From: Mesorhizobium sp. RMAD-H1
GTDB lineage: Bacteria > Pseudomonadota > Alphaproteobacteria > Rhizobiales > Rhizobiaceae
NCBI RefSeq assembly: GCF_014191375.1
Contig: NZ_JACHWN010000008.1
Coordinates: forward strand, 186,001-250,000
DNA: 64,000 nucleotides
Direction: 5' to 3'
Within the stretch, counting starts at the first letter, position 1, and the number at the start of each line of letters is the position of its first letter. Positions 54,046-64,000 of this stretch are shown piece after piece. The notes beneath the pieces were generated by a model. The model saw only the letters and a program-made list of their open reading frames with translations. It did no database searches and had not been told where the DNA came from. The position numbers and the translations under genes are program-made.

Positions 54046-55110
54046 ATGAAGGCTGGCCTGACATCCTCTGCGATCTTGCATGCTATCGTCATCGGGTGGG
54101 GATTGTTCTCCTTCTCGTCGCCGAAGAGCTTTGACGTGTCCGACGCCGAGGCGCTGCCGGTGGATATCGTGCCGATCGAGTCGATCACGCAGGTGCAGCA
54201 GGGCGACAAGAAAGCGGCGATGAAGGAGAAGCCGGCGCCGAAGCCGACGAGCAAGCCGCAAACGGTCGAGAACGCCGAGAATGCCGGCGACAACGAAGTG
54301 GACCTGAAGACGCCGCCCAAACCGGATGCGAAGCCCAAGCCGGTCGAGACGGCGGAGGCTGCCAAGCCGGAACCCAAACCCGTGGAAAAGCCCGAGCCGC
54401 TTCCCGATCCCAAGCCCGAGCCGAAACCGGAACCCGCCAAGGTTCCGGCCACGGAAGTTCAACCGCAGCCTCAGCCCAAACAGGAAGTGAAGCCTGACCC
54501 TGTGGCTGAAGCGATCGAAAAGCAGACGGAAAGTCCTGACGCAGAGGCCGTCAAGCTTCCCGACAAGGTGCCAGCGCCTGATGCCAAGCCGAAGCCGCCG
54601 CAGGCGCAGACGGCCAAGACGCCGGATCGCAAGCCGACCGAGCAGAAGGAAAAGACGGCATCGGCAGCGAAGGCCTCCTCGCAGGAGAAGGACGCCATCG
54701 CCGACGAGGTGAGAGCGCTTCTGAACCGGGAGAAGGCAGCGGGCGGCGGTGCGAAGCGTTCGTCGGAACAGGCTTCGCTCGGCGGCGAAAGGAATACCGG
54801 CGGCTCGAAGCTCAGCCAGAGCGAGATGGACGCGCTGCGCGGCCAGATCGCCCGGTGCTGGAACGTGCCGGCCGGGGCGGCCGACGCCAAGGGATTGCGC
54901 GTCACGGTGAAGATGAGGCTCACCGAGGCGGGCGAGATCGAAGGTGCGCCCGAGGTCGTTTCCGGCGGTGGCGATTCCGGCATAGGCAGGGTTGCCGCCG
55001 AGAGCGCCCGGCGTGCCGTCATCCGCTGCGCGCCCTACAATCTGCCACGCGACAAATACGACGCCTGGGCCGACGTGATCGTCAATTTCGACCCCAGCGA
55101 GATGTTCTGA
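54046..55110 (+). CDS. tolA: Tol-Pal protein TolA
   Basis: 354 residues. N-terminal membrane helix ([17 protein letters not shown]), a Pro/Lys/Glu/Ala-rich spacer at about 60-210 (repeated KPEPKP, PKPVE), and a globular C-terminal TonB/TolA-type domain (about 260-354: [29 protein letters not shown]). Links the inner-membrane TolQR motor with TolB/Pal. The spacer replaces the alpha-helical repeat of the E. coli protein by proline-rich repeats. Confidence 0.95.
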   Translation: MKAGLTSSAILHAIVIGWGLFSFSSPKSFDVSDAEALPVDIVPIESITQVQQGDKKAAMKEKPAPKPTSKPQTVENAENAGDNEVDLKTPPKPDAKPKPVETAEAAKPEPKPVEKPEPLPDPKPEPKPEPAKVPATEVQPQPQPKQEVKPDPVAEAIEKQTESPDAEAVKLPDKVPAPDAKPKPPQAQTAKTPDRKPTEQKEKTASAAKASSQEKDAIADEVRALLNREKAAGGGAKRSSEQASLGGERNTGGSKLSQSEMDALRGQIARCWNVPAGAADAKGLRVTVKMRLTEAGEIEGAPEVVSGGGDSGIGRVAAESARRAVIRCAPYNLPRDKYDAWADVIVNFDPSEMF

Positions 55111-55165
55111 CGGTTTCAACAATTTTGCCAATCGAGTGCCAAGGACAAACGAGGTCCCCGACATT

Positions 55166-56479
55166 ATGAAGACAATGATCCGGACGTTTCTTTCGGCTTT
55201 TGCCATGTTCGTGGCGGTGAGCGCGGCGGCGGTCCTGCCCGCTCACGCCGTCGTCGAGATCGACATCAACAAGGGCAATGTGGAGCCGCTGCCGATCGCG
55301 ATCACCGATTTTCTGTCGGGCGACCAACTCGGTACGAACATTTCCTCGATCATTGCCGCGGACCTGGAACGCTCCGGCCTGTTCGCGCCGATCGACAAGG
55401 GCGCGTTCATCGAGAAGATCTCCAATCCCGACGCCGCGCCGCGCTTCGAGGACTGGAAGGTCATCAATGCGCAGGCGTTGGTGACGGGCCGCGTCACGAA
55501 GGAGGCGGACGGGCGGCTGAAGGCCGAGTTCCGCCTGTGGGACACTTTTGCCGGGCAGCAGCTTGCCGGCCAGCAGTTCTATACCTCGCCCGACAACTGG
55601 CGCCGCATCGCGCATATCATCGCCGATGCCATTTACGAGCGCCTGACCGGCGAGAAGGGCTATTTCGATACGCGCATCGTCTTCGTCGATGAATCGGGAT
55701 CGAAGGAAAACCGGGTGAAGCGCCTCGCCATCATGGACCAGGACGGCGCCAACGTCATTTACCTGACCGACGGGCGCGATCTGGTGCTCACCCCGCGCTT
55801 CTCGCCCAACAGGCAGGAAATCACCTATATGTCGTTCGCCGGCGGCAGGCCGCGCGTCTATCTCCTGCAGCTCGATACGGGCCAGCGCGAGATCGTCGGC
55901 AATTTTCCCGGCATGACCATCGCGCCGCGCTTCTCGCCTGACGGACAGAAGGTCATCATGAGCCTGCTGCAGGATGACGGCAGCGCCAACATCTATACGA
56001 TGGACCTGCGCAGCCGCATGACGACGCGCCTCACCAGCAGCTCGGCCATCGATACCGCGGCCTCCTATTCGCCTGACGGCACGCAGATCGTGTTCGAGTC
56101 CGACCGTGGCGGCCGGCCGCAAATCTATGTGATGGGCGCCGACGGCTCCAATCCGCGCCGCATCTCCTTCGGCGACGGCAATTATTCGACGCCTGTCTGG
56201 TCGCCGCGCGGTGATCTGATCGCCTTCACCAAGCAGTCCGGCGGCCAGTTCTCCATCGGCGTGATGAAGCCGGACGGCTCGGGCGAGCGGCTCCTGACGA
56301 CGGGCTTTCACAATGAGGGCCCCACCTGGGCGCCCAACGGCCGGGTCCTGATGTTCTTCCGCCAGCCGCCCGGCGCGGGTTCGCGTCTTTACACGATCGA
56401 CCTGACCGGCCGCAACGAGCGCCAGATCCAGACCCCGAACTTCGCTTCGGATCCCGCCTGGTCGCCCCTTCTCGACTAA
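55166..56479 (+). CDS. tolB: Tol-Pal protein TolB
   Basis: 437 residues from the ATG at 55166; an upstream GTG at 55136 precedes the signal peptide by ten residues. Signal peptide [21 protein letters not shown]. TolB N-terminal domain ([17 protein letters not shown]), then the six-bladed propeller with repeats such as [32 protein letters not shown] and [14 protein letters not shown]. Periplasmic partner of Pal and TolA. Confidence 0.96.
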   Translation: MKTMIRTFLSAFAMFVAVSAAAVLPAHAVVEIDINKGNVEPLPIAITDFLSGDQLGTNISSIIAADLERSGLFAPIDKGAFIEKISNPDAAPRFEDWKVINAQALVTGRVTKEADGRLKAEFRLWDTFAGQQLAGQQFYTSPDNWRRIAHIIADAIYERLTGEKGYFDTRIVFVDESGSKENRVKRLAIMDQDGANVIYLTDGRDLVLTPRFSPNRQEITYMSFAGGRPRVYLLQLDTGQREIVGNFPGMTIAPRFSPDGQKVIMSLLQDDGSANIYTMDLRSRMTTRLTSSSAIDTAASYSPDGTQIVFESDRGGRPQIYVMGADGSNPRRISFGDGNYSTPVWSPRGDLIAFTKQSGGQFSIGVMKPDGSGERLLTTGFHNEGPTWAPNGRVLMFFRQPPGAGSRLYTIDLTGRNERQIQTPNFASDPAWSPLLD

Positions 56480-56535
56480 GCGGACCGGATGGCAAAGGCT
56501 TTGTTTCCGGCTCGTCCGGAACGCTGAAACAATCT

Positions 56536-56574
56536 GGCCAGAGAGCGGCGGAAATCCGCCGCTGGCCGTCTTTC
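56536..56574 (+). terminator. Terminator-like hairpin after tolB
   Basis: GGCC-AGAG-AGCGGCGG-AAAT-CCGCCGCT-GGCC followed by GTCTTT; pal likely has its own promoter downstream. Confidence 0.6.
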
Positions 56575-56728
56575 CGCCGCATTGTCTTTTAATCTGCGGA
56601 CAAGAAAGCCGCCGGGGACGGGAATGGCGTTCAAGAAACTGTTAACCACGTTTCTTGGGCGCGTCTTAACCTCGATATGGTTACTGGTTGTTCACCGCAA
56701 CATTTCAAATTTCAAGGAGTTCCGGCCC

Positions 56729-57241
56729 ATGCGCCGTATCCAGTCGATTGCACGCAGCCCGATCGCCGTCGCCCTTTTCATGTCGCTTGCCGTTGCCGGA
56801 TGCGCCTCCAAGAAAAATCTTCCGAACAATGCCGGTGATCTTGGATTGGGCGCGGGTGCGAACGGAGCCGTCGCCGGTTCCGCCCAGGATTTCACGGTCA
56901 ATGTCGGCGACCGTATCTTCTTCGACACCGATTCCTCGGTGATCCGCGCCGATGCGCAGCAGACGCTCGCCAAGCAGGCCCAGTGGCTGCAGCGCTATCC
57001 GAACTACCAGATCACCATCGAGGGCCATGCCGACGAACGCGGCACGCGCGAGTACAACCTCGCCCTCGGCCAGCGCCGTGCCGCCGCCACGCGCGACTAT
57101 CTCGCTTCGCTCGGCGTGCCGGCCAGCCGCATGCGCACCATTTCCTACGGCAAGGAGCGTCCGGTCGCGGTCTGCGACGATATCTCCTGCTGGTCGCAGA
57201 ACCGCCGCGCGGTCACCGTTCTGGGCGGCGCGGGCAGCTAA
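56729..57241 (+). CDS. pal: Peptidoglycan-associated lipoprotein Pal (Omp16)
   Basis: 170 residues, AAGGAG nine bases before the ATG; the longer frame to 56582 is rejected. The lipobox SLAVAGC gives lipidated Cys24. OmpA-type domain: VGDRIFFDTDSSVIRADAQ, ITIEGHADERGTREYNLALG, QRRAAATRDYL, ISYGKERPVAVC and QNRRAVTVL. Anchors the outer membrane to peptidoglycan. The N-terminal half (MRRIQSIARSPIA..., KKNLPNNAGDLGLGAG) closely resembles Brucella Omp16 as I remember it. Confidence 0.97.
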   Translation: MRRIQSIARSPIAVALFMSLAVAGCASKKNLPNNAGDLGLGAGANGAVAGSAQDFTVNVGDRIFFDTDSSVIRADAQQTLAKQAQWLQRYPNYQITIEGHADERGTREYNLALGQRRAAATRDYLASLGVPASRMRTISYGKERPVAVCDDISCWSQNRRAVTVLGGAGS

Positions 57242-57304
57242 AGCCGGAAGCCGCCGATGCCGGAGGCAGACGGCAGGACTTGCAAAAAAGCCACATATGG
57301 ATAA

Positions 57305-57336
57305 AGAAAAGCGGCCGTATCGGCCGCTTTTTCGTT
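57305..57336 (+). terminator. Terminator after pal
   Basis: AAAAGCGGCC-GTATC-GGCCGCTTTTT, 65 bases past the pal stop. Confidence 0.87.
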
Positions 57337-57474
57337 TTGTCCATCCCACCCAACAAATTTTGGCCGAACTCGCTGCCTCCAAATAGGGCATGGACTCATA
57401 AATGAGCAAACCGGCCGGGTATGGCGGTGTTTTCTTCTCACGGGCATAGGGGCCGACAAAGGGGCCAAAGAGGA

Positions 57475-58521
57475 ATGAACGGACCATTGAAAAGATTGAT
57501 ATTGGGCATGGCTATGCTGCCGCTGCTTGCCGGAGGACCGGCACTCGCCTCGAGCGCCGATCAGGGGAGCAGGGAAGTCGTGCAGGCGCCGCGCGCCACC
57601 CTTGCGGACAAGCTCCTGCCGTCGTGGATGACGCAGAAAGCGGAAGCGCCGGCAGAGGCGCCGGTGCAATATGCGCAGGTGGCCGATCCGCGGGTGCGGC
57701 AGCTCGAGGAGCAGGTGCGCAACCTGACAGGCAAGATCGAGGAGCTCAACTTCCAGATCCTCCAGATGCAGGAGCAGATGCGCAAGGTTCAGGAGGACAA
57801 CGAGTTCCGGTTCGAGGAACTTGAGAAGAGCAAGCGCTCGGATGCCGGCGGACGTCAGGACAGGGCGGTGGCATCCGCGGCGCGTGGGAGCAATGTCGAG
57901 GCATCGGGAGATGCCTCTTCGACCGCTTCGATCTCCACGCCCGCGCCGAGCGACAAGTCCGCTCGCGCCGATTCCACTGCCATTGGACCGCAAAGCACGT
58001 CGATGGAGCAGGGCGTTCCTCCCCGTTCGCTCGGCACGATCCGTTTTGACGCCAATGGCAATGCAATCGGCGGGACGATCGAAGCGCCTGTGGCGGTGCC
58101 GAAAGGCGGCAACAACATTGCCGCGCTGCCCCAGACGGATGACCCGCGGGAACTCTATCAGCTCGCCTATCAATACGTATTGTCGGGCGATTACCGCGCG
58201 GCGGAAACCGCGTTCCGCGAGCACGTCAGCCGGTTCCCCAGTGACCCCATGACCGCCGATGCGCGGTTCTGGCTGGGGGAATCGCTCTATGCCCAGGAAC
58301 GCTACCCGGAAGCTGCGACGGTCTTCATCGATACGCAGCGCGACTTTCCGGACTCCAAGCGCGGGGCTGAGAATCTGCTGAAGCTCGGCATGACGCTGTC
58401 GAAGATGAAGGATCACGACGTCGCCTGCGCGACATTCGCCCAGGTTCCGACACGCTACCCCAATGCGCCGCCTGCCGTCCTGGAACGGGTTACGGATGAG
58501 CGTACCAGAAACCGCTGCTAA
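57475..58521 (+). CDS. cpoB: Tol-Pal associated protein CpoB (YbgF)
   Basis: 348 residues. Signal peptide LILGMAMLPLLAGGPALASS, an N-terminal coiled coil (VRQLEEQVRNLTGKIEELN, then EQMRKVQEDNEF) for trimerisation, a Ser/Ala-rich linker and C-terminal TPR repeats (about 225-340: YQLAYQYVLSGDYRAAE, DARFWLGESLYAQERYPEAA). CpoB ties Tol-Pal work to septal peptidoglycan synthesis. Its 3' end overlaps tilS by 26 bases. Confidence 0.94.
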   Translation: MNGPLKRLILGMAMLPLLAGGPALASSADQGSREVVQAPRATLADKLLPSWMTQKAEAPAEAPVQYAQVADPRVRQLEEQVRNLTGKIEELNFQILQMQEQMRKVQEDNEFRFEELEKSKRSDAGGRQDRAVASAARGSNVEASGDASSTASISTPAPSDKSARADSTAIGPQSTSMEQGVPPRSLGTIRFDANGNAIGGTIEAPVAVPKGGNNIAALPQTDDPRELYQLAYQYVLSGDYRAAETAFREHVSRFPSDPMTADARFWLGESLYAQERYPEAATVFIDTQRDFPDSKRGAENLLKLGMTLSKMKDHDVACATFAQVPTRYPNAPPAVLERVTDERTRNRC

Positions 58522-59902
58522 GCCAGTTTCCCGGCGAGGCTCTTCGACGGCCGATCCGGCGCGTGTGTTCGCGTCCATCGATTTCGGCAGGGAGCGCGCG
58601 GTTATCGCGGCGGTTTCCGGCGGCAGCGATTCGCTGGCCCTGCTTTTTCTGCTCAAGGATCATCTCTCGCGAATCGGCAAGGCGCCGGCGCTGATCGCCG
58701 TCACCGTCGATCACGGGCTGCGCCCGGAATCCGCCGACGAAGCAGCCGCGGTAGCGCAGCTTTGCAGGCGTCATGGCATCGTCCATCGCATTCTGCGCTG
58801 GGAGGGCCGCAAGCCGGAGACGGGGATTCCGGCGGCGGCGCGCGAGGCACGCTACCGTCTCCTGGTGGAAGCCGCGCGGCAGGCCGGCGCGGGCCTCATC
58901 TTCACCGGCCATACGCAGGACGACCAGATCGAGACTTTCCTGATGCGCAGGGCGCGCGGCGACGGACGCGGTCTGGCGGGAATGGCCAATCTGACCCTGC
59001 TCGATGGCGCGGTCTGGCTCCTGCGCCCATTGCTGGAGACACGCAGGGATGATCTGCGCGCATTCCTCTCTGAACGGCGGATCGCGTGGTTCGACGATCC
59101 CACCAATGAGAACATGGCGTTCGAGCGTCCGCGCATCCGCAGCCGCGCAGGCGGGGCGGAAACGGGCGCCATTCTCGAGGAGATTGCGGCACGAGCGGCG
59201 GAGCGGCGAGCGCGCGGCATGGCGGCGGCGGGATTCCTTTCCGCAGGAGGCGTCCATGTCGAGCCCGGCGATGCCATCGCGATCGATGCCGGCCGGCTGG
59301 CGGATGCCGGACAAGATGTCGCGGGGCTGGCGCTCGGTGTGCTTGTCGCCCTCGTCGGCGGGCGCAGCTTCCTGCCGGGCGAGGCGGAGCGCGAACGGCT
59401 TTTCGTGCATCTTGCCCAGGAGGATAGCGGGCCGGCCAGGCTCAGTCTCTGCGGCTGCATCGTCCAGCGCGGGGCCAGGCGGCACCGCATCTGGCGCGAG
59501 GCGCGCGGGCTGCCGGATGTGACGCTCGCTCCCGGCGCATGTGCGGTCTGGGATGGCCGATACCGGATCGCCAACAGCATTTCAGGCCAGGCCAGCATAC
59601 GGATCACGGCGCCGACCGCTGCGGAATGCAATGCGTTTTGCGAGCAGAAAGGCCTTGAGCGGCGGGATTTCCACCGTGCCGCCGTGCTGACGGGCCCCGC
59701 CGTGCATGCGGGGGGTGGAATCATCGATATTCCGGCGCTGACGGGCGGCCGTTTCCTGCCTGCCGGGCTGGCGGTGACGCGGTATGTCGCCCTCTACGAC
59801 AAGGTGTTGCCGGGGCATGATCTCGCGCTGGCGAACGCCGCCGCGCGCCTGATCGGGCGGGACCTCTATCCGGAGCCGCCAATATTGCTGAATATGTTGT
59901 AA
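58496..59902 (+). CDS. tilS: tRNA(Ile)-lysidine synthetase
   Basis: 468 residues from the ATG at 58496 that overlaps cpoB; an ATG at 58463 would overlap more. PP-loop motif VSGGSDSLAL at about 40-46, VTVDHGLRPESADEA and FTGHTQDDQIETFLMR. It adds lysine to C34 of tRNA-Ile(CAU) so that it reads AUA, and is essential. The C-terminal substrate-binding domain is less conserved but of normal size. Confidence 0.95.
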   Translation: MSVPETAAKPVSRRGSSTADPARVFASIDFGRERAVIAAVSGGSDSLALLFLLKDHLSRIGKAPALIAVTVDHGLRPESADEAAAVAQLCRRHGIVHRILRWEGRKPETGIPAAAREARYRLLVEAARQAGAGLIFTGHTQDDQIETFLMRRARGDGRGLAGMANLTLLDGAVWLLRPLLETRRDDLRAFLSERRIAWFDDPTNENMAFERPRIRSRAGGAETGAILEEIAARAAERRARGMAAAGFLSAGGVHVEPGDAIAIDAGRLADAGQDVAGLALGVLVALVGGRSFLPGEAERERLFVHLAQEDSGPARLSLCGCIVQRGARRHRIWREARGLPDVTLAPGACAVWDGRYRIANSISGQASIRITAPTAAECNAFCEQKGLERRDFHRAAVLTGPAVHAGGGIIDIPALTGGRFLPAGLAVTRYVALYDKVLPGHDLALANAAARLIGRDLYPEPPILLNML

Positions 59903-60030
59903 ACCAGAGCGATAAGAATCGCCGCGGCACGTCTGGTCTGCCTTGGCAATGCCTTGCTTCGATCCTATGTTAGCGGAGATTGCCATTCCGGGTTTTCCGG
60001 GATGGGGTGTGATGACCGATTGGACCCGTT

Positions 60031-61962
<1,932 letters not shown>

Positions 61963-62280
61963 CGCGGGGCAGTTCTTCATTCCCAGAAAAAAGCAGCCGG
62001 GCAATGCCCGGCTGTATCATCTGAGCCGCACTATTCTCCAGGTGCGAAACCCCATTGAAAGCCTCGGTTAAGGAATCCCGGTCCATTATCAGGGGATGGT
62101 GAGGTCAGGTCGTAAACCCATATTCTCTCCGGTATCCGGACAGATGGCATCGTATTTTATGAGGAGCGCATCCTTTGCTCCTCACAAGGACAGGTAGACC
62201 ACTTACAAAAGGTTAAATTGCGCAGGGTCACTGTTTCTGCGATAAAACAGCCCGAAGCCGGCATAAGATAAGGCACAATC
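61963..62280. other. 318-base intergenic region between ftsH and glmM
   Basis: Holds a GC-rich hairpin CAGCCGGGC-AAT-GCCCGGCTG at 61994-62014 with only TATCAT after it (weak ftsH terminator) and a second hairpin GAGGAGC...GCTCCTC at about 62160-62183. The glmM promoter must lie here; no operator was recognised. Confidence 0.5.
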
Positions 62281-63633
62281 ATGAGTCGCAAATATTTCGG
62301 AACGGACGGCATCCGCGGAAAAGCCAACAGCTCCCCCATGACACCGGATATCGCCATGAAGGTCGGCATGGCGGTCGGGCTCATCTTCAAGAAATCGGGC
62401 CAGGGCAAGCGCGTCGTGATCGGCAAGGATACCCGCCTTTCCGGCTACATGCTGGAGAATGCGCTGGTGGCCGGCTTCACTGCGACCGGCATGGATGTCT
62501 TCCTGCTCGGCCCCATTCCGACGCCTGCTGTGGCGATGCTGTGCCGGTCGTTGCGCGCCGATATCGGCGTCATGATCTCGGCTTCGCACAATCCCTATTA
62601 CGACAACGGCATCAAGCTTTTCGGTCCTGACGGCTTCAAGCTTTCCGACGAGATGGAACTCGAAATCGAAAGGCTGATAGAGGAAGACATGAGCGGCATG
62701 CTGGCCAGCAATGGCGAGATCGGCCGGGCCAAGCGCGTCGAGGGCGACATCTACCGCTATATCGAGTTCGCCAAGCGTACCCTGCCGCGCAATCTTTCGC
62801 TTTCGGGCCTGCGCATCGTCGTCGACTGCGCGCACGGCGCCGCCTACAAGGTCGCCCCCTCGGCGCTTTGGGAACTCGGCGCGGAGGTGGTCACCATCAA
62901 CAACGAGCCGAACGGCACAAACATCAATGAGGATTGCGGATCGACCCATCCGATCGGCCTGATGAAGAAGGTGCACGAGGTCAGGGCCGATCTCGGCATC
63001 GCGCTCGATGGCGATGCCGATCGTGTGCTGATGGTCGATGAGCATGGCAATGTGATCGACGGCGACCAGCTGATGGCGGTGATCGCCGAGTCCTGGGCCA
63101 ATACCGGCCGGCTGACCGGCGGCGGCATCGTCGCCACCATCATGTCCAATCTCGGGCTCGAGCGCTTCCTCAACGGCATGGGGCTGTCGCTGGCGCGCAC
63201 CAAGGTGGGCGACCGCTATGTCGTCGAACATATGCGCGAGCACGGCTTCAACGTCGGCGGCGAGCAGTCCGGCCACATCGTCCTTTCCGATTTCTCGACC
63301 ACGGGCGACGGTCTCGTCTCCGCCCTGCAGATCCTTGCCGTGATGCAGGAGCAGCAGCGGCCGTTGAGCGAGGTCTGCCAGAAATTCGAGCCGGTGCCGC
63401 AGCTTTTGAAGAATGTGCGCACCACCGGCGGCAAGCCGCTCGAGGACAAGAGCGTCAAGAGCGCGATCAACGATGCCCGCGACCGGCTGGGCAACGCTGG
63501 ACGGCTGGTCATCCGGCCCTCGGGCACCGAGCCGCTGATCCGCGTCATGGCGGAGGGTGATGACCGCAATCTGGTCGAAGCCGTCGTCAACGACATCGTC
63601 AACGTGATTTCAGGCGCGCGTACGGCTGCCTGA
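62281..63633 (+). CDS. glmM: Phosphoglucosamine mutase
   Basis: 450 residues, standard length. Turns glucosamine-6-phosphate into glucosamine-1-phosphate for peptidoglycan and LPS precursors. Motifs: [13 protein letters not shown] at the start, the phosphoserine loop [15 protein letters not shown], the metal loop [29 protein letters not shown] and [15 protein letters not shown] terminator follows. Confidence 0.97.
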   Translation: MSRKYFGTDGIRGKANSSPMTPDIAMKVGMAVGLIFKKSGQGKRVVIGKDTRLSGYMLENALVAGFTATGMDVFLLGPIPTPAVAMLCRSLRADIGVMISASHNPYYDNGIKLFGPDGFKLSDEMELEIERLIEEDMSGMLASNGEIGRAKRVEGDIYRYIEFAKRTLPRNLSLSGLRIVVDCAHGAAYKVAPSALWELGAEVVTINNEPNGTNINEDCGSTHPIGLMKKVHEVRADLGIALDGDADRVLMVDEHGNVIDGDQLMAVIAESWANTGRLTGGGIVATIMSNLGLERFLNGMGLSLARTKVGDRYVVEHMREHGFNVGGEQSGHIVLSDFSTTGDGLVSALQILAVMQEQQRPLSEVCQKFEPVPQLLKNVRTTGGKPLEDKSVKSAINDARDRLGNAGRLVIRPSGTEPLIRVMAEGDDRNLVEAVVNDIVNVISGARTAA

Positions 63634-63663
63634 CCGGCCTCCGCTCCACTGGTCTCGTAATTC

Positions 63664-63693
63664 AAAAGGCTCTGTTCCAGGAGCCTTTTTTCT
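63664..63693 (+). terminator. Terminator after glmM
   Basis: AAAAGGCTC-TGTTCCA-GGAGCCTTTTTTCT, 31 bases past the stop. Confidence 0.9.
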
Positions 63694-63738
63694 TTGGCGC
63701 TTGGCGCAATCCTTAACAAAATTGGTGAAAAAACAGGG

Positions 63739-63753
63739 TTAAGCCGGGCTTAA
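63739..63753. promoter_or_regulatory. CtrA box upstream of the exported protein gene
   Basis: TTAAGCCGGGCTTAA: perfect TTAA-N7-TTAA and fully palindromic; a TCTAAT at 63763-63768 may be the -10. Confidence 0.7.
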
Positions 63754-63833
63754 CTTTTCCCGTCTAATTTGCGCGATTGAAGTCAGTGGGTTTCGGCGCG
63801 CGAGCGCCGGTAAGTTCCGGATGGGAAAGCGAC

Positions 63834-64000
63834 ATGCTCAATCAGTCAAAATCATTCATCGCCGGCGCAGTGTTTCTGATCGTCGCCGGAGCCTCGCAAT
63901 CCGCTCTTGCGGCGGACTTCGTGGAACCGGTGCCGGAAATGCCGGCCGCTCCCGAAGTCGTGGTGCCGCCCTCCGTCGGGGGCTGGTATCTGCGCGGCGA
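63834..64000 (+). CDS. Exported, outer-membrane-like protein, N-terminal part (cut by window end)
   Basis: 55 complete codons run off the window end. Signal peptide (SKSFIAGAVFLIVAGASQSALAA, cleavage before DFVEP), a Pro/Val-rich linker (EPVPEMPAAPEVVVPPSV) and GGWYLRGD, a start seen in small beta-barrel proteins of the Omp25/Omp31/RopB type. GGGAAAG lies three bases before the ATG. The family call rests on a short stretch only. A perfect CtrA box upstream fits outer-membrane genes under cell-cycle control in Brucella. Confidence 0.7.
   Translation, partial: MLNQSKSFIAGAVFLIVAGASQSALAADFVEPVPEMPAAPEVVVPPSVGGWYLRG

Noticed and set aside
56640-56700. CtrA box upstream of pal
   Set aside because: TTAA motifs occur but not at N7 spacing; the closest arrangement has two mismatches in one half.

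Overview
The window looks like chromosomal core sequence from an alphaproteobacterium of the order Hyphomicrobiales (Rhizobiales), most likely family Brucellaceae (Brucella/Ochrobactrum relatives). The main grounds are the Pal lipoprotein, whose N-terminal ~45 residues closely match remembered Brucella Omp16; the tkt-gap-pgk-fba glycolytic block; alphaproteobacterial small families (GapR/DUF2312, DUF1013/TrcR, DUF1465/RcdA, DUF1192, DUF4164, DUF1036, DUF1244); a GntR-type BioR with its TTATAGATAA boxes; and perfect CtrA boxes (TTAA-N7-TTAA). GC content is high, so large antisense shadow frames are common. No IS element, prophage, integron, tRNA, rRNA or CRISPR array was seen. About 65 genes are packed densely with short operon overlaps.

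1-12.7 kb: the 3' end of a thiamine pyrophosphokinase gene, a glycine-zipper lipoprotein, the ABC-F ATPase Uup, an aldo/keto reductase, GapR, DUF1244 coupled to N-formylglutamate amidohydrolase, DUF1036 coupled to pyruvate kinase, a TPR protein, ribosomal protein L36, purEK, two divergent DUF465 proteins, an MFS transporter and DUF1192. Palindromic repeats flank rpmJ (one supplies the last codons of purK), and a REPIN-like inverted pair lies at 12.4-12.5 kb.

12.8-35.8 kb: a quinone oxidoreductase; a secreted phytase-like esterase behind three tandem PhoB half-sites; TrcR; a DJ-1 plus WYL-regulator pair; an SDR; propionyl-CoA synthetase; the fba/pgk/gap/tkt block with a DUF1089 gene inside it; DUF4164-zapA-6S RNA-5-FTHF cyclo-ligase-YmdB-TerC; a biotin uptake unit (DUF1284-bioY, bioR with two BioR boxes); an MBL-fold protein; YebC; and L31.

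36-47.4 kb: an exporter-type ABC transporter, a flavoprotein dehydrogenase, a MotA/TolQ-like plus TolR/OmpA-like pair (a second proton-channel system besides Tol-Pal), inositol monophosphatase, EF-P, a Sel1 protein, a ThiE-like protein, a TauE/SafE permease and OpgC.

47.4-64 kb: an intergenic stretch with two perfect CtrA boxes and a well-structured candidate sRNA, the RcdA-like gene, ruvCAB, a secreted GH5 glycosidase on the opposite strand, then the envelope cluster ybgC-tolQRAB-pal-cpoB followed by tilS, ftsH and glmM. A third perfect CtrA box precedes a truncated exported protein that resembles an Omp25/Omp31-type outer-membrane protein.

Functionally the window combines central carbon metabolism, envelope constriction and integrity (Tol-Pal, ZapA, OpgC, FtsH), cell-cycle regulation (GapR, TrcR, RcdA, CtrA sites), DNA repair and nutrient-responsive control (PhoB, BioR). 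No obviously new multi-gene system was found. The best leads are the CtrA-linked sRNA/RcdA locus, the second TolQR/OmpA-like motor, the Pho boxes, and the DUF1284-BioY pairing.
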